A DNA stretch of 64,000 nt. Source: Caballeronia pedi. GTDB taxonomy: Bacteria > Pseudomonadota > Gammaproteobacteria > Burkholderiales > Burkholderiaceae. The stretch covers positions 1 through 64,000 of the forward strand of contig NZ_FCOE02000022.1 in the NCBI RefSeq assembly GCF_001544915.2, given 5' to 3'. A model generated the notes under the pieces. That model made no database searches. It was given only the letters and a program-made list of their open reading frames with translations, and was not told the DNA's origin. How positions within the stretch are numbered: position 1 is the first letter of the stretch; each line of letters begins with the position of its first letter. Position numbers and translations under genes: made by a program. This document shows, piece by piece, positions 58,265 to 64,000 of the stretch.

Positions 58265-58386
58265 GGTGAATCGCGATCAACTCTTGGCGGCAAGAGCGGC
58301 GATTATGGCACCGATATGGAGCAGTCGCTGAGCGATTGCCACGCGTTGCGTGGTGCGATGAACATTGAACGAGGAGTGAAGAAGCG

Positions 58387-58599
58387 ATGGACCCGCAGGA
58401 TCTGCAGCGTCTCGTCACGCAGACGATGCCGTATGGCAAGTACAAGGACAGGCTCATCGCGGACCTGCCTGGTCACTATCTCGCGTGGTTCGCGCGTGAG
58501 GGTTTTCCAGAGGGCAAGCTCGGCAGGCTGCTCGCGTTGATGCATGAGATCGACCACAACAACTTGCGTGCGTTGCTCGATCCGTTGCGAGGCCGATGA
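58387..58599 (+). CDS. DUF3820 family protein
   Basis: A 70-aa protein that looks like the DUF3820 family. The signature TMPYGKYKDRLIADLPGHYLAWFAREGFPEGKLG fills residues 13-46. Family members have been annotated as putative quorum-sensing-regulated virulence factors; no biochemical function is established. GAGGAGTGAAGAAGCG precedes the ATG. It is divergent from the MFS gene, with 122 bp between them. Confidence 0.88.
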   Translation: MDPQDLQRLVTQTMPYGKYKDRLIADLPGHYLAWFAREGFPEGKLGRLLALMHEIDHNNLRALLDPLRGR

Positions 58600-58644
58600 C
58601 GCGTGGCGCAAGGTTTTACGGTGAGGCGGGTCGCCGCGTAAACA

Positions 58645-58689
58645 CGCTATAGGTTGTATTGGCGATATTTGCAAGCACAAGATATTGTG
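58645..58689 (+). promoter_or_regulatory. Two NrdR-type boxes upstream of nrdB
   Basis: CACAAGATATTGTG (58676-58689) matches 13 of 14 positions of CACWATATATWGTG. A weaker box, CGCTATAGGTTGTA (58645-58658), matches 10 of 14. Their starts are 31 bp apart, exactly as at nrdA. A -10-like TATAGG (58648-58653) sits inside box 1 at the same offset as at nrdA, but no good -35 precedes it. Confidence 0.65.
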
Positions 58690-59206
58690 GAAATACGAGA
58701 CACCAGATGCTAAACTTCGGCAACGAATTCGCGGCCGCAAGCAGGCAGTAGAGCGCGCTTCGAGATGTCTTCGCGAGAGTCTTTCGAGCGACGCGGCATG
58801 GGTTCCATGACATGCATCGAAGGTCATCGAAGAGAGCGCGCGAAGGCAGCAAGTCGATCGCTTCTCGACACATGTTTTGCATCGCATCGCGTGTCGTCGA
58901 GCAAGATGGATCGATGAACGAAGCGCGTCACGCTTCGATGCGTTCGAGATCGCACGCACAGCATTGAGCCGATGCTTGCAACGAAACACGATGTGCTTCG
59001 CACCGTGCTTTGTGCGTCGGCCGCAAAGCCTTGTGATACAAGGCTTCCAGGGCATCGATGAAGTCACTCGCAAGCACGCGGTGATGCCTTCGAAGTCACT
59101 CGATCAGGACCGCTTCACACACGATTGAAGACACGTCGCATCGAGCTTCACACACACAGCGACGAGCCAAGTGTTGTATGCAGGTAGCAACGTCGAATCT
59201 AAATCG

Positions 59207-59255
59207 CATGAAAACGAGAATTTTCATGAGCAAACTCTTTTATCGCTCATGAAAA
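59207..59255 (+). promoter_or_regulatory. Mutually exclusive hairpins (or operator) just upstream of nrdB
   Basis: Three arms: CATGAAAA (59207-59214), TTTTCATGAGC (59221-59231) and GCTCATGAAAA (59245-59255). Arm 2 can pair perfectly with arm 1 (8 bp) or arm 3 (11 bp), but not both. The set is flanked by ATCTAAATCG (59197-59206) and ATCTAAATTG (59270-59279). It ends 37 bases before the nrdB ATG. Confidence 0.6.
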
Positions 59256-59292
59256 GATGGTACAAACCGATCTAAATTGATGGTGAGAATTT

Positions 59293-60537
59293 ATGCTCAA
59301 CTGGGATGACGAGACCACTGCCGTAGCTCCCTCGAGCGCTTCGCAACAGAACGCGTTGCGTCACGCTCAAGGTACGACTTTCGGCACGCAAGGCGCGACG
59401 CAAGTGGCGCACGCTCATCAAGCTGCCCAGACTGCTCAGGCGAACAACATCTTCTCCGATGGCTTCGTTCCCCCCGCAGCCGCCACGCCGTCCGCCAGCG
59501 CGATCGCCGCGCAGAGCGAAGCGCGCGTCAATGTCGCCGACAAGCGCATCATCAACGGCAAGACCGACGTCAATCAGCTCGTCCCGTTCAAGTACAAGTG
59601 GGCGTGGGAGAAGTACCTCGCCGGCTGCGCGAATCACTGGATGCCGCAGGAAGTGAACATGTCGCGCGACATCGCCCTGTGGAAAGACCCGAACGGTCTC
59701 TCGGACGACGAGCGCCGCGTGGTCAAGCGCAACCTCGGCTTCTTCGTCACGGCGGACTCGCTCGCGGCGAACAACATCGTGCTCGGCACGTACCGTCACA
59801 TCACCGCTCCGGAGTGCCGCCAGTTCCTGCTGCGCCAGGCGTTCGAAGAGGCGATCCACACGCACGCGTACCAGTACATCGTCGAATCGCTGGGTCTCGA
59901 TGAAAGCGAGATCTTCAACGCGTATCACGAGGTCAAGTCGATCCGTGACAAGGACGAGTTCCTCATCCCCTTCATCAATACGCTGACCGACCCGGCCTTC
60001 ACCACCGGCACGCTCGAAGCGGACCAGAAATTGCTGAAGTCGTTGATCGTGTTCGCCTGCATCATGGAAGGCCTGTTCTTCTATGTCGGCTTCACGCAGA
60101 TTCTGGCGCTGGGTCGCCAGAACAAGATGACGGGCGCAGCGGAGCAGTATCAGTACATCCTCCGCGACGAATCGATGCACTGCAACTTCGGCATCGACCT
60201 CATCAACCAGATCAAGCTGGAAGAGCCGCAACTGTGGACCGCCGAATTCAAGGCCGAGATCCGTGAGCTCTTCAAGCAGGCTGTCGAACTTGAATATCGC
60301 TACGCTGAAGACACCATGCCGCGCGGGGTTCTCGGCCTGAACGCGTCGATGTTCAAGAGCTACTTGCGGTTCATCTGCAACCGGCGTTGCCAGCAGATCG
60401 GACTGGACCCGCTCTTCCCGAACGAGGAAAACCCGTTCCCGTGGATGAGCGAAATGATCGACTTGAAGAAGGAACGCAACTTCTTCGAGACACGCGTGAT
60501 TGAGTATCAAACCGGCGGCGCGCTGACCTGGGAATAA
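59293..60537 (+). CDS. nrdB: Ribonucleoside-diphosphate reductase beta subunit (class Ia)
   Basis: A 414-aa di-iron tyrosyl-radical subunit that works with NrdA. After an Ala/Gln/Thr-rich N-terminal tail of about 90 residues, the ferritin-like core carries the iron ligands in TADSLAANN, EEAIHTHAYQYI, ACIMEGLFFYVGF and RDESMHCNFG. The radical tyrosine is expected in the HTHAY segment, four residues after the ligand His, as in E. coli Tyr122. The C-terminal tail ending GGALTWE should bind the alpha subunit. The start is preceded by GGTGAGAA. The gene has a separate transcription unit from nrdA. Confidence 0.96.
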   Translation: MLNWDDETTAVAPSSASQQNALRHAQGTTFGTQGATQVAHAHQAAQTAQANNIFSDGFVPPAAATPSASAIAAQSEARVNVADKRIINGKTDVNQLVPFKYKWAWEKYLAGCANHWMPQEVNMSRDIALWKDPNGLSDDERRVVKRNLGFFVTADSLAANNIVLGTYRHITAPECRQFLLRQAFEEAIHTHAYQYIVESLGLDESEIFNAYHEVKSIRDKDEFLIPFINTLTDPAFTTGTLEADQKLLKSLIVFACIMEGLFFYVGFTQILALGRQNKMTGAAEQYQYILRDESMHCNFGIDLINQIKLEEPQLWTAEFKAEIRELFKQAVELEYRYAEDTMPRGVLGLNASMFKSYLRFICNRRCQQIGLDPLFPNEENPFPWMSEMIDLKKERNFFETRVIEYQTGGALTWE

Positions 60538-60999
60538 TAAAAATCCAGGACGTGTTGCAGACGAAATCGACGGGACGGACGGGCAGCAGCGTGTCGCTCA
60601 CGCGCGCCCGGCCGACAAGGTTTAGGAGAACGGTCGCCTGATGCAAAGTGCGCCTACTGACTTGGCGGGCCAAGTGGCTCGAATCGAAGACAGGCGTTTT
60701 GCGTTCCCTGAAAAGGGATGGGCAAACTTCCCCCCGGAATATGCCAGCGGCAAGCTCGCTGGCTCGATCAAGCGATGGCCGGCGCCGCGAACAAGCGGTG
60801 CTGACTCAATTTGGCGCGCGGTGCCTCGGGGCACGGCGCGCCTTGCCGTATTCATTAGCGTAAGCAGGTGGGATCAGCGTACGCCGATGAATAATCCGCT
60901 TCGTAGCGTGCGCTGTGAGAGGCGACGCGTGGGAAGCGGGTTTTGACGAAGGGTGTAGTTTGAACTGACTCTCATCTGAAAACCTGAAGGAGAAAAACC
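60538..60999 (+). other. Intergenic region after nrdB with four hairpins, possible structured RNA
   Basis: No gene is supported with confidence. In 60661-60842 four perfect or near-perfect hairpins follow one another: CTTGGC/GCCAAG (60661-60674), TCCCT-GAAA-AGGGA (60705-60718), GCCAGCG/CGCTGGC (60743-60763) and GGCGCGCGGTGCC with GGGCACGGCGCGCC (60813-60842, one mismatch). The last may stop the nrdB transcript but lacks a U-tract. TTGACG at 60943 could be part of the promoter of the next gene. A 101-codon frame at 60641-60946 is discussed under rejected items. Confidence 0.5.
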
Positions 61000-61680
61000 A
61001 TGGCAGTTGCCAAGAAAAAACCCGCCGCGAAGAAGGCTGCAGCAAAGAAGGTCACCGCCAAGAAGGCTGCGCCGGCGAAGAAGGTTGCCGCTAAGAAGGT
61101 CGCTGTGAAGAAGGTCGCTGCAAAGAAAGTAGCAGCGAAGAAGGTCGCGGCGAAGAAGGTTGCTACGAAGAAAGTCGCGGCGAAGAAAGTCGCCGCAAAG
61201 AAAGTAGCGACGAAGAAGGTCGCGGCAAAGAAGGTAGCAGCGAAGAAGGTCGCGGCGAAGAAGGCGCCTGCGAAGAAGGCCGCAGCGAAGAAGGCCGCAG
61301 CGAAGAAGGCGCCTGCGAAGAAGGCCGCGGCAAAGAAGGCTGTCGCCAAGAAGGCGCCTGCGAAGAAGGCCGCAGCGAAGAAGGCTCCTGCGAAGAAGGC
61401 CGCGGCGAAGAAGGCTGCCGCGAAAAAGGCCCCTGCGAAAAAGGCTGCTGCGAAGACCGCAGCCGCTGCGCCTGCGGCTGCGCCCGCTCCTGCTGCGAAG
61501 AAGGCCCCTGCGAAAAAGGCTCCGGCCAAGAAGGCCGCTGCTGCGAAGAAGACTACGGCTGCCGCTCCTGCAACGACGGCAACGACCGTATCGGCGCCCG
61601 CTCCGGCTCCGGCTGCGGCTGTCAAGACGGCGTTGAACCCGGCAGCAGCATGGCCGTTCCCGACGGGCAGCCGTCCGTAA
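61000..61680 (+). CDS. Histone H1-like lysine/alanine-repeat DNA-binding protein
   Basis: A 226-aa, extremely basic protein. Residues 4 to about 165 are built from tandem KKVAAKK, KKAAAKK and KKAPAKK units. A Pro/Ala-rich part and a short neutral C-terminus (NPAAAWPFPTGSRP) follow. Proteins of this make (HctB/AlgP/BpH1-like) bind and compact DNA, and repeat number varies between strains. No folded domain is visible. The ATG at 61000 has GAAGGAG 8 bases upstream. A strong terminator complex follows. Confidence 0.88.
   Translation: MAVAKKKPAAKKAAAKKVTAKKAAPAKKVAAKKVAVKKVAAKKVAAKKVAAKKVATKKVAAKKVAAKKVATKKVAAKKVAAKKVAAKKAPAKKAAAKKAAAKKAPAKKAAAKKAVAKKAPAKKAAAKKAPAKKAAAKKAAAKKAPAKKAAAKTAAAAPAAAPAPAAKKAPAKKAPAKKAAAAKKTTAAAPATTATTVSAPAPAPAAAVKTALNPAAAWPFPTGSRP
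61015..61540 (+). repeat. Degenerate tandem repeat inside the histone-like gene
   Basis: Units of about 12-15 bp based on GCGAAGAAGG with variable third positions run through the gene. They encode the KKxAAKK units and should make the locus prone to length change by recombination or slippage. Confidence 0.85.
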
Positions 61681-61704
61681 GTTCTCGCAGTAGGCAACAC
61701 CCAG

Positions 61705-61784
61705 GCACAGCGCGCTGTGCCCTTGGTCCGGGTAGGCCTACCCGGCCTGAACCCGTCGCCGGGGCAACCTGGCGGCGGGTTTTT
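61705..61784 (+). terminator. Palindrome cluster and terminator after the histone-like gene
   Basis: Three structures in a row: GCACAGCGCGCTGTGC (61705-61720, perfect), CCGGGTAGGCCTACCCGG (61728-61745, perfect) and AACCCGTCGCC with GGCGGCGGGTT plus T-run (61750-61784, one G-U pair). The last is a standard intrinsic terminator. Confidence 0.85.
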
Positions 61785-61834
61785 CGTTTCGGCGAACGAA
61801 TCGCATGGGGCAACTCACACGAGTCGAGCGCCCA

Positions 61835-61869
61835 AAGAAAAAGCGCATGCATCTTTCGATACATGCGCT
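61835..61869 (-). terminator. Terminator of the glycine-zipper lipoprotein gene
   Basis: AGCGCATG (61842-61849) pairs with CATGCGCT (61862-61869). The A-run at 61835-61842 supplies the U-tract on the minus strand. It lies 68 bases past the stop at 61938. Confidence 0.7.
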
Positions 61870-61937
61870 CGTTTAGCAGAGGTGAGCGCCTTGTGGCGCG
61901 GCGCCTAATCCTCCGCTGAATGCCTCGGTGCCTCGGT

Positions 61938-62417
61938 TCAGTGAGTCACGCGCGTGACCCCGCCGCTCGACAACAGACGCACCCGCTCGCCCGCCTGGAA
62001 CACTTCGCCGTTCGCGGTCTGCGTGATCGCGCGCAGATCGCCGTTATCGAGGCGTACGGTGATCTCCAGGCCGTTCTTCATCGCGACACTGTTCTCGACC
62101 GCGTTGCCCGCCACGGCGCCCGCCAGACCGCCGATGATGCCCGCGATGATCGAGCCATTGCCGCCGCCGATCGCGCTTGCCGCCGCGACGCCGCCCAGTG
62201 CGCCGCCGCCGATCGTGCCGAGCCCGGTCGGCTGACCATTGTTCGAGCTGATCTTCACGCCACGCACGCTTTCGACCGTCGCCATGCGCACCGTTTCCTC
62301 ACGCTGCGCCTGCGAGGCCGTGTAGACGTCCGAAGAACTGCTGTTGTAGGCGCAGCCCGTCAGCGCCACCGAGCCGATGAGCGCCATTGCCAGCGCGATA
62401 CGACTTACCGTTTTCAT
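61938..62417 (-). CDS. Glycine-zipper outer-membrane lipoprotein (SlyB/PcP-like)
   Basis: A 159-aa lipoprotein. The signal peptide MKTVSRIALAMALIGSVALTGC has a lipobox LTGC with Cys22. A glycine-zipper double-helix region follows (about residues 70-111, GTIGGGALGGVAAASAIGGGNGSIIAGIIGGLAGAVAGNAVE), as in SlyB/Pcp-type 17-kDa antigens. The C-terminal beta-rich part carries GLEITVRLDNGDLRAITQT. These proteins are thought to stabilise the envelope. The start at 62417 has GGAGTGAAGGA upstream. It lies 17 bp downstream of the kinase gene, probably in the same transcript. Confidence 0.9.
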   Translation of the reverse strand: MKTVSRIALAMALIGSVALTGCAYNSSSSDVYTASQAQREETVRMATVESVRGVKISSNNGQPTGLGTIGGGALGGVAAASAIGGGNGSIIAGIIGGLAGAVAGNAVENSVAMKNGLEITVRLDNGDLRAITQTANGEVFQAGERVRLLSSGGVTRVTH

Positions 62418-62434
62418 TCCTTCACTCCAATCAT

Positions 62435-63373
62435 TCAGAACAGGCTGCTTCCGAAAGCCTGCTTGAAACGCTCTTCGATTTCGACGCGCGTCGGCGCGTA
62501 GGTTTGCGGTCCCTGATGTTCGATTTTCAGCGAGCCCATCAGACTTGCGAGACGCCCCGTTTTCTCCCAGCCAAGCTTGTTTTCGATGCCGTACAGCAGG
62601 CCGCCGCGGAATGCGTCGCCGCAACCGGTAGGATCGACCACCTGACGCGCTTCCACGCAGGGAATCTCAAGTACGCCATCTTCATGATAGATCTGCGCGC
62701 CGTGTTCGCCGCGCGTCACGACGACGGCATCGACCCGGCTCTTGATGTCTTCGATCGACCAGCCGGTCTTGTTGCTCAATAACTTGGCTTCGTAATCGTT
62801 GACCGCCACGTAGGTGGCGAGTTCAATCATGCGACAAAGTTCCGCACTTTCCAGAATAGGCAATCCCTGGCCCGGATCGAACACGAACGGCACGCCCGCG
62901 CGGGCCATTCCTTCGGCGTGTTCGCGCATGCCCTGTGCGCCGTCGGGCGCGACGATGCCGAGCGAGATGCCGCGTGTTTCATCGGCGCGGTTCAGGTGCG
63001 ATTCCATCATCGCGCCGGGGTGGAACGCGGTGATCTGGTTATTCGCGAGATCGGTCGTGATGAAGCATTGCGCCGAGTGCTGATCGGGCAGCACGCGCAC
63101 GTATTCCTTTGACAGACCGAGCGCGTCGAGCCGGTCGGTGTAGAGCTGCGAATCGGCCGCGCCGAGCGTCGCCATGATCTTCGGATCGCCGCCGAGCAGC
63201 TTGAGCGCATACGCGATATTGCCTGCGCAGCCGCCGAAGTTGCGCCGCATCGTCGGCACCAGGAAGCTGATGTTCAGCATGTGCACCTGGTCCGGCAGGA
63301 TGTGGTCGCCGAAGCGGCCCTGGAAAGTCATGATGTTGTCGTAGGCGAGCGAGCCGCAGATGAGCGTAGCCAA
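62435..63373 (-). CDS. PfkB-family carbohydrate/nucleoside kinase (adenosine kinase-like)
   Basis: A 312-aa ribokinase-fold enzyme. The N-terminal GGCAGNIAYALKLLGGDP near residues 47-64 and the C-terminal PfkB signature DPTGCGDAFRGGLLYG near residues 245-260 (catalytic Asp in GCGD) are intact. Overall composition resembles betaproteobacterial proteins annotated as carbohydrate or adenosine kinases; the substrate cannot be fixed from sequence. AGGACGTTCGCC precedes the ATG. Confidence 0.88.
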   Translation of the reverse strand: MATLICGSLAYDNIMTFQGRFGDHILPDQVHMLNISFLVPTMRRNFGGCAGNIAYALKLLGGDPKIMATLGAADSQLYTDRLDALGLSKEYVRVLPDQHSAQCFITTDLANNQITAFHPGAMMESHLNRADETRGISLGIVAPDGAQGMREHAEGMARAGVPFVFDPGQGLPILESAELCRMIELATYVAVNDYEAKLLSNKTGWSIEDIKSRVDAVVVTRGEHGAQIYHEDGVLEIPCVEARQVVDPTGCGDAFRGGLLYGIENKLGWEKTGRLASLMGSLKIEHQGPQTYAPTRVEIEERFKQAFGSSLF

Positions 63374-63404
63374 GGCGAACGTCCTTTATGAATAGGGGCC
63401 GAGG

Positions 63405-63483
63405 AAAAAAATGCGCATACGGCACGCGGCGAGTGGGTCACCGCGCCTCGTATGCGCAGACCGCTTCGATGCGAAGCGGTCTG
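63405..63483 (-). terminator. Double hairpin terminator of tpx
   Basis: On the minus strand, a perfect 12-bp hairpin (CAGACCGCTTCG at 63457-63468 with CGAAGCGGTCTG at 63472-63483) comes first. A second, long-looped 10-bp stem (TGCGCATACG at 63412-63421 with CGTATGCGCA at 63449-63458) ends next to a T7 tract (A-run 63405-63411 on plus). The two stems share two bases, so they may compete slightly. Confidence 0.75.
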
Positions 63484-63493
63484 TCGCGAAGGA

Positions 63494-63994
63494 TTACTTC
63501 AGCGCGGCGAGCGCTGCGTCGTAGTTCGGTTCGTTCTTGATCTCAGGCACGAGCTCCGAGTGCAGCACCTTGTTGTTTTCGTCCAGCACGACGACCGCGC
63601 GCGCCGTCAGGCCCTTGAGCGGGCCGCTCGTCACGTCGACGCCGTAGGCCTGCGCGAACTCATTGCCGCGGAACGTCGATGCCGTCACGACATTCTCGAT
63701 GCCTTCGGTCGTGCAGAAGCGCTTCGCCGCGAACGGCAGGTCGCCCGAAACCACGACCACGACCGTGTTGTTCAGGCCCGCGGCCGCTTCGTTGAACTTG
63801 CGCGTCGAGGTGGCGCAGGTCGGCGTGTCGAGACTCGGAACGATGTTCAGCACCTTGCGCTTGCCCGCGAAGCTCGCGAGCTTGACGTCGCCGAGATCCG
63901 CGCCGACGAGCGTGAATTCGGACGCCTGCTGGCCCGCGCCCGGAAACGTGCCGCTGACGTCGATGGGGTTGCCGCCGAGGGTAACTTGACTCAT
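63494..63994 (-). CDS. tpx: Thiol peroxidase Tpx
   Basis: A 166-aa atypical 2-Cys peroxiredoxin that reduces alkyl hydroperoxides with thioredoxin. The peroxidatic Cys lies in PSLDTPTCATSTRKFNE (about residue 60), and the resolving Cys in LPFAAKRFCTTEGIENV (about residue 94). The start MSQVTLGGNPIDVSGTFP and the total length match the family. The ATG is only 6 bp from the window end, so its promoter is not visible. Confidence 0.96.
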   Translation of the reverse strand: MSQVTLGGNPIDVSGTFPGAGQQASEFTLVGADLGDVKLASFAGKRKVLNIVPSLDTPTCATSTRKFNEAAAGLNNTVVVVVSGDLPFAAKRFCTTEGIENVVTASTFRGNEFAQAYGVDVTSGPLKGLTARAVVVLDENNKVLHSELVPEIKNEPNYDAALAALK

Positions 63995-64000
63995 GTTGCG

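Larger units (their letters stand above)
58600..59292 (+). promoter_or_regulatory. Long nrdB upstream region
   Basis: A 693-bp gap without a convincing gene. It begins with a pair of NrdR-type boxes (listed separately). It continues with hairpins such as CGAAGCG/CGCTTCG (58919-58937) and AAGCCTTGT/ACAAGGCTT (59026-59046), and with a duplicated GAAGTCACTCG at 59060-59070 and 59092-59102. It ends with the CATGAAAA repeat structure before nrdB. A proximal promoter, TTGTAT (59174-59179), 18 bases and TCTAAA (59198-59203), is possible. Confidence 0.6.

Noticed and set aside
58303..59073. A 256-codon minus-strand frame across the DUF3820 gene and the nrdB leader
   Set aside because: It overlaps a conserved gene in antisense and has no ribosome-binding site; Cys/Arg-rich product looks random.
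58877..59128. An 83-codon plus-strand frame in the nrdB leader
   Set aside because: No ribosome-binding site, random composition and hairpins through the frame.
56681..59292. A genomic island around the MFS gene
   Set aside because: No integrase, tRNA junction, direct repeats or clear composition shift; a simple local insertion or rearrangement is enough.

Overview
The window reads as a chromosomal segment of a betaproteobacterium of the Burkholderiaceae, most likely Burkholderia sensu lato (Paraburkholderia/Caballeronia type). The evidence is high GC with strong G/C third positions, a trimeric Burkholderia-type porin, the order mraZ to ftsZ followed by a peroxiredoxin and lpxC, and the blocks secA-argJ-ATPase-mutT-yacG-zapD-coaE-pilDCB and rplU-rpmA-obg-proB. 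The genus is an inference. Almost everything is core genome; I see no prophage, IS element or CRISPR array.

Layout. 1-94: the 3' end of a 5S rRNA and its terminator. 158-6712: an M20 amidohydrolase, a molybdopterin oxidoreductase, the acyl-CoA ligase FadD and an outer-membrane porin. 7127-7777: Coq7 (ubiquinone synthesis). 8030-25604: the complete division and cell wall cluster mraZ-rsmH-ftsL-ftsI-murE-murF-mraY-murD-ftsW-murG-murC-ddl-ftsQ-ftsA-ftsZ. Its genes mostly overlap or lie a few bases apart behind one strong promoter with a four-repeat MraZ operator. 25877-28098: a peroxiredoxin, lpxC, and a DUF721/DciA gene on the other strand. 28387-33928: secA, argJ, an AAA ATPase and a MutT Nudix hydrolase. 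33942-39106 (minus strand): yacG, zapD, coaE and a short type IV pilus set (prepilin peptidase, PilC-like, short PilB-like).

39175-49601: a CorC-like protein, tRNA-Pro, ispB, rplU-rpmA-obgE-proB, a CNP1-like lipoprotein, rppH, proS, a MarC protein and hpt. 49726-53104: ffh, a cytochrome c assembly-type membrane protein, a PP0621-type small protein and ampD. 53105-60537: the class Ia ribonucleotide reductase region. nrdA and nrdB are separated by a divergently oriented DHA2 efflux pump and a DUF3820 gene. Each nrd gene has its own pair of NrdR-box-like sites with the same 31-bp spacing, followed by an unusually long leader. 60538-64000: a hairpin-rich intergenic stretch, a lysine/alanine-repeat histone H1-like protein, a glycine-zipper lipoprotein, a PfkB-family kinase and thiol peroxidase.

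The genes mostly serve growth: peptidoglycan precursor synthesis and septation (dcw cluster, ZapD, AmpD recycling), lipid A (LpxC), protein export (SecA, Ffh), translation (ribosomal proteins, ProRS, tRNA-Pro) and dNTP supply (NrdAB). The most interesting material is regulatory. It includes the MraZ operator, the two NrdR-type promoters, mutually exclusive hairpins just upstream of nrdB, an 88-bp quasi-palindrome between nrdA and the efflux pump, and a cluster of hairpins after nrdB that could be an uncharacterised structured RNA.
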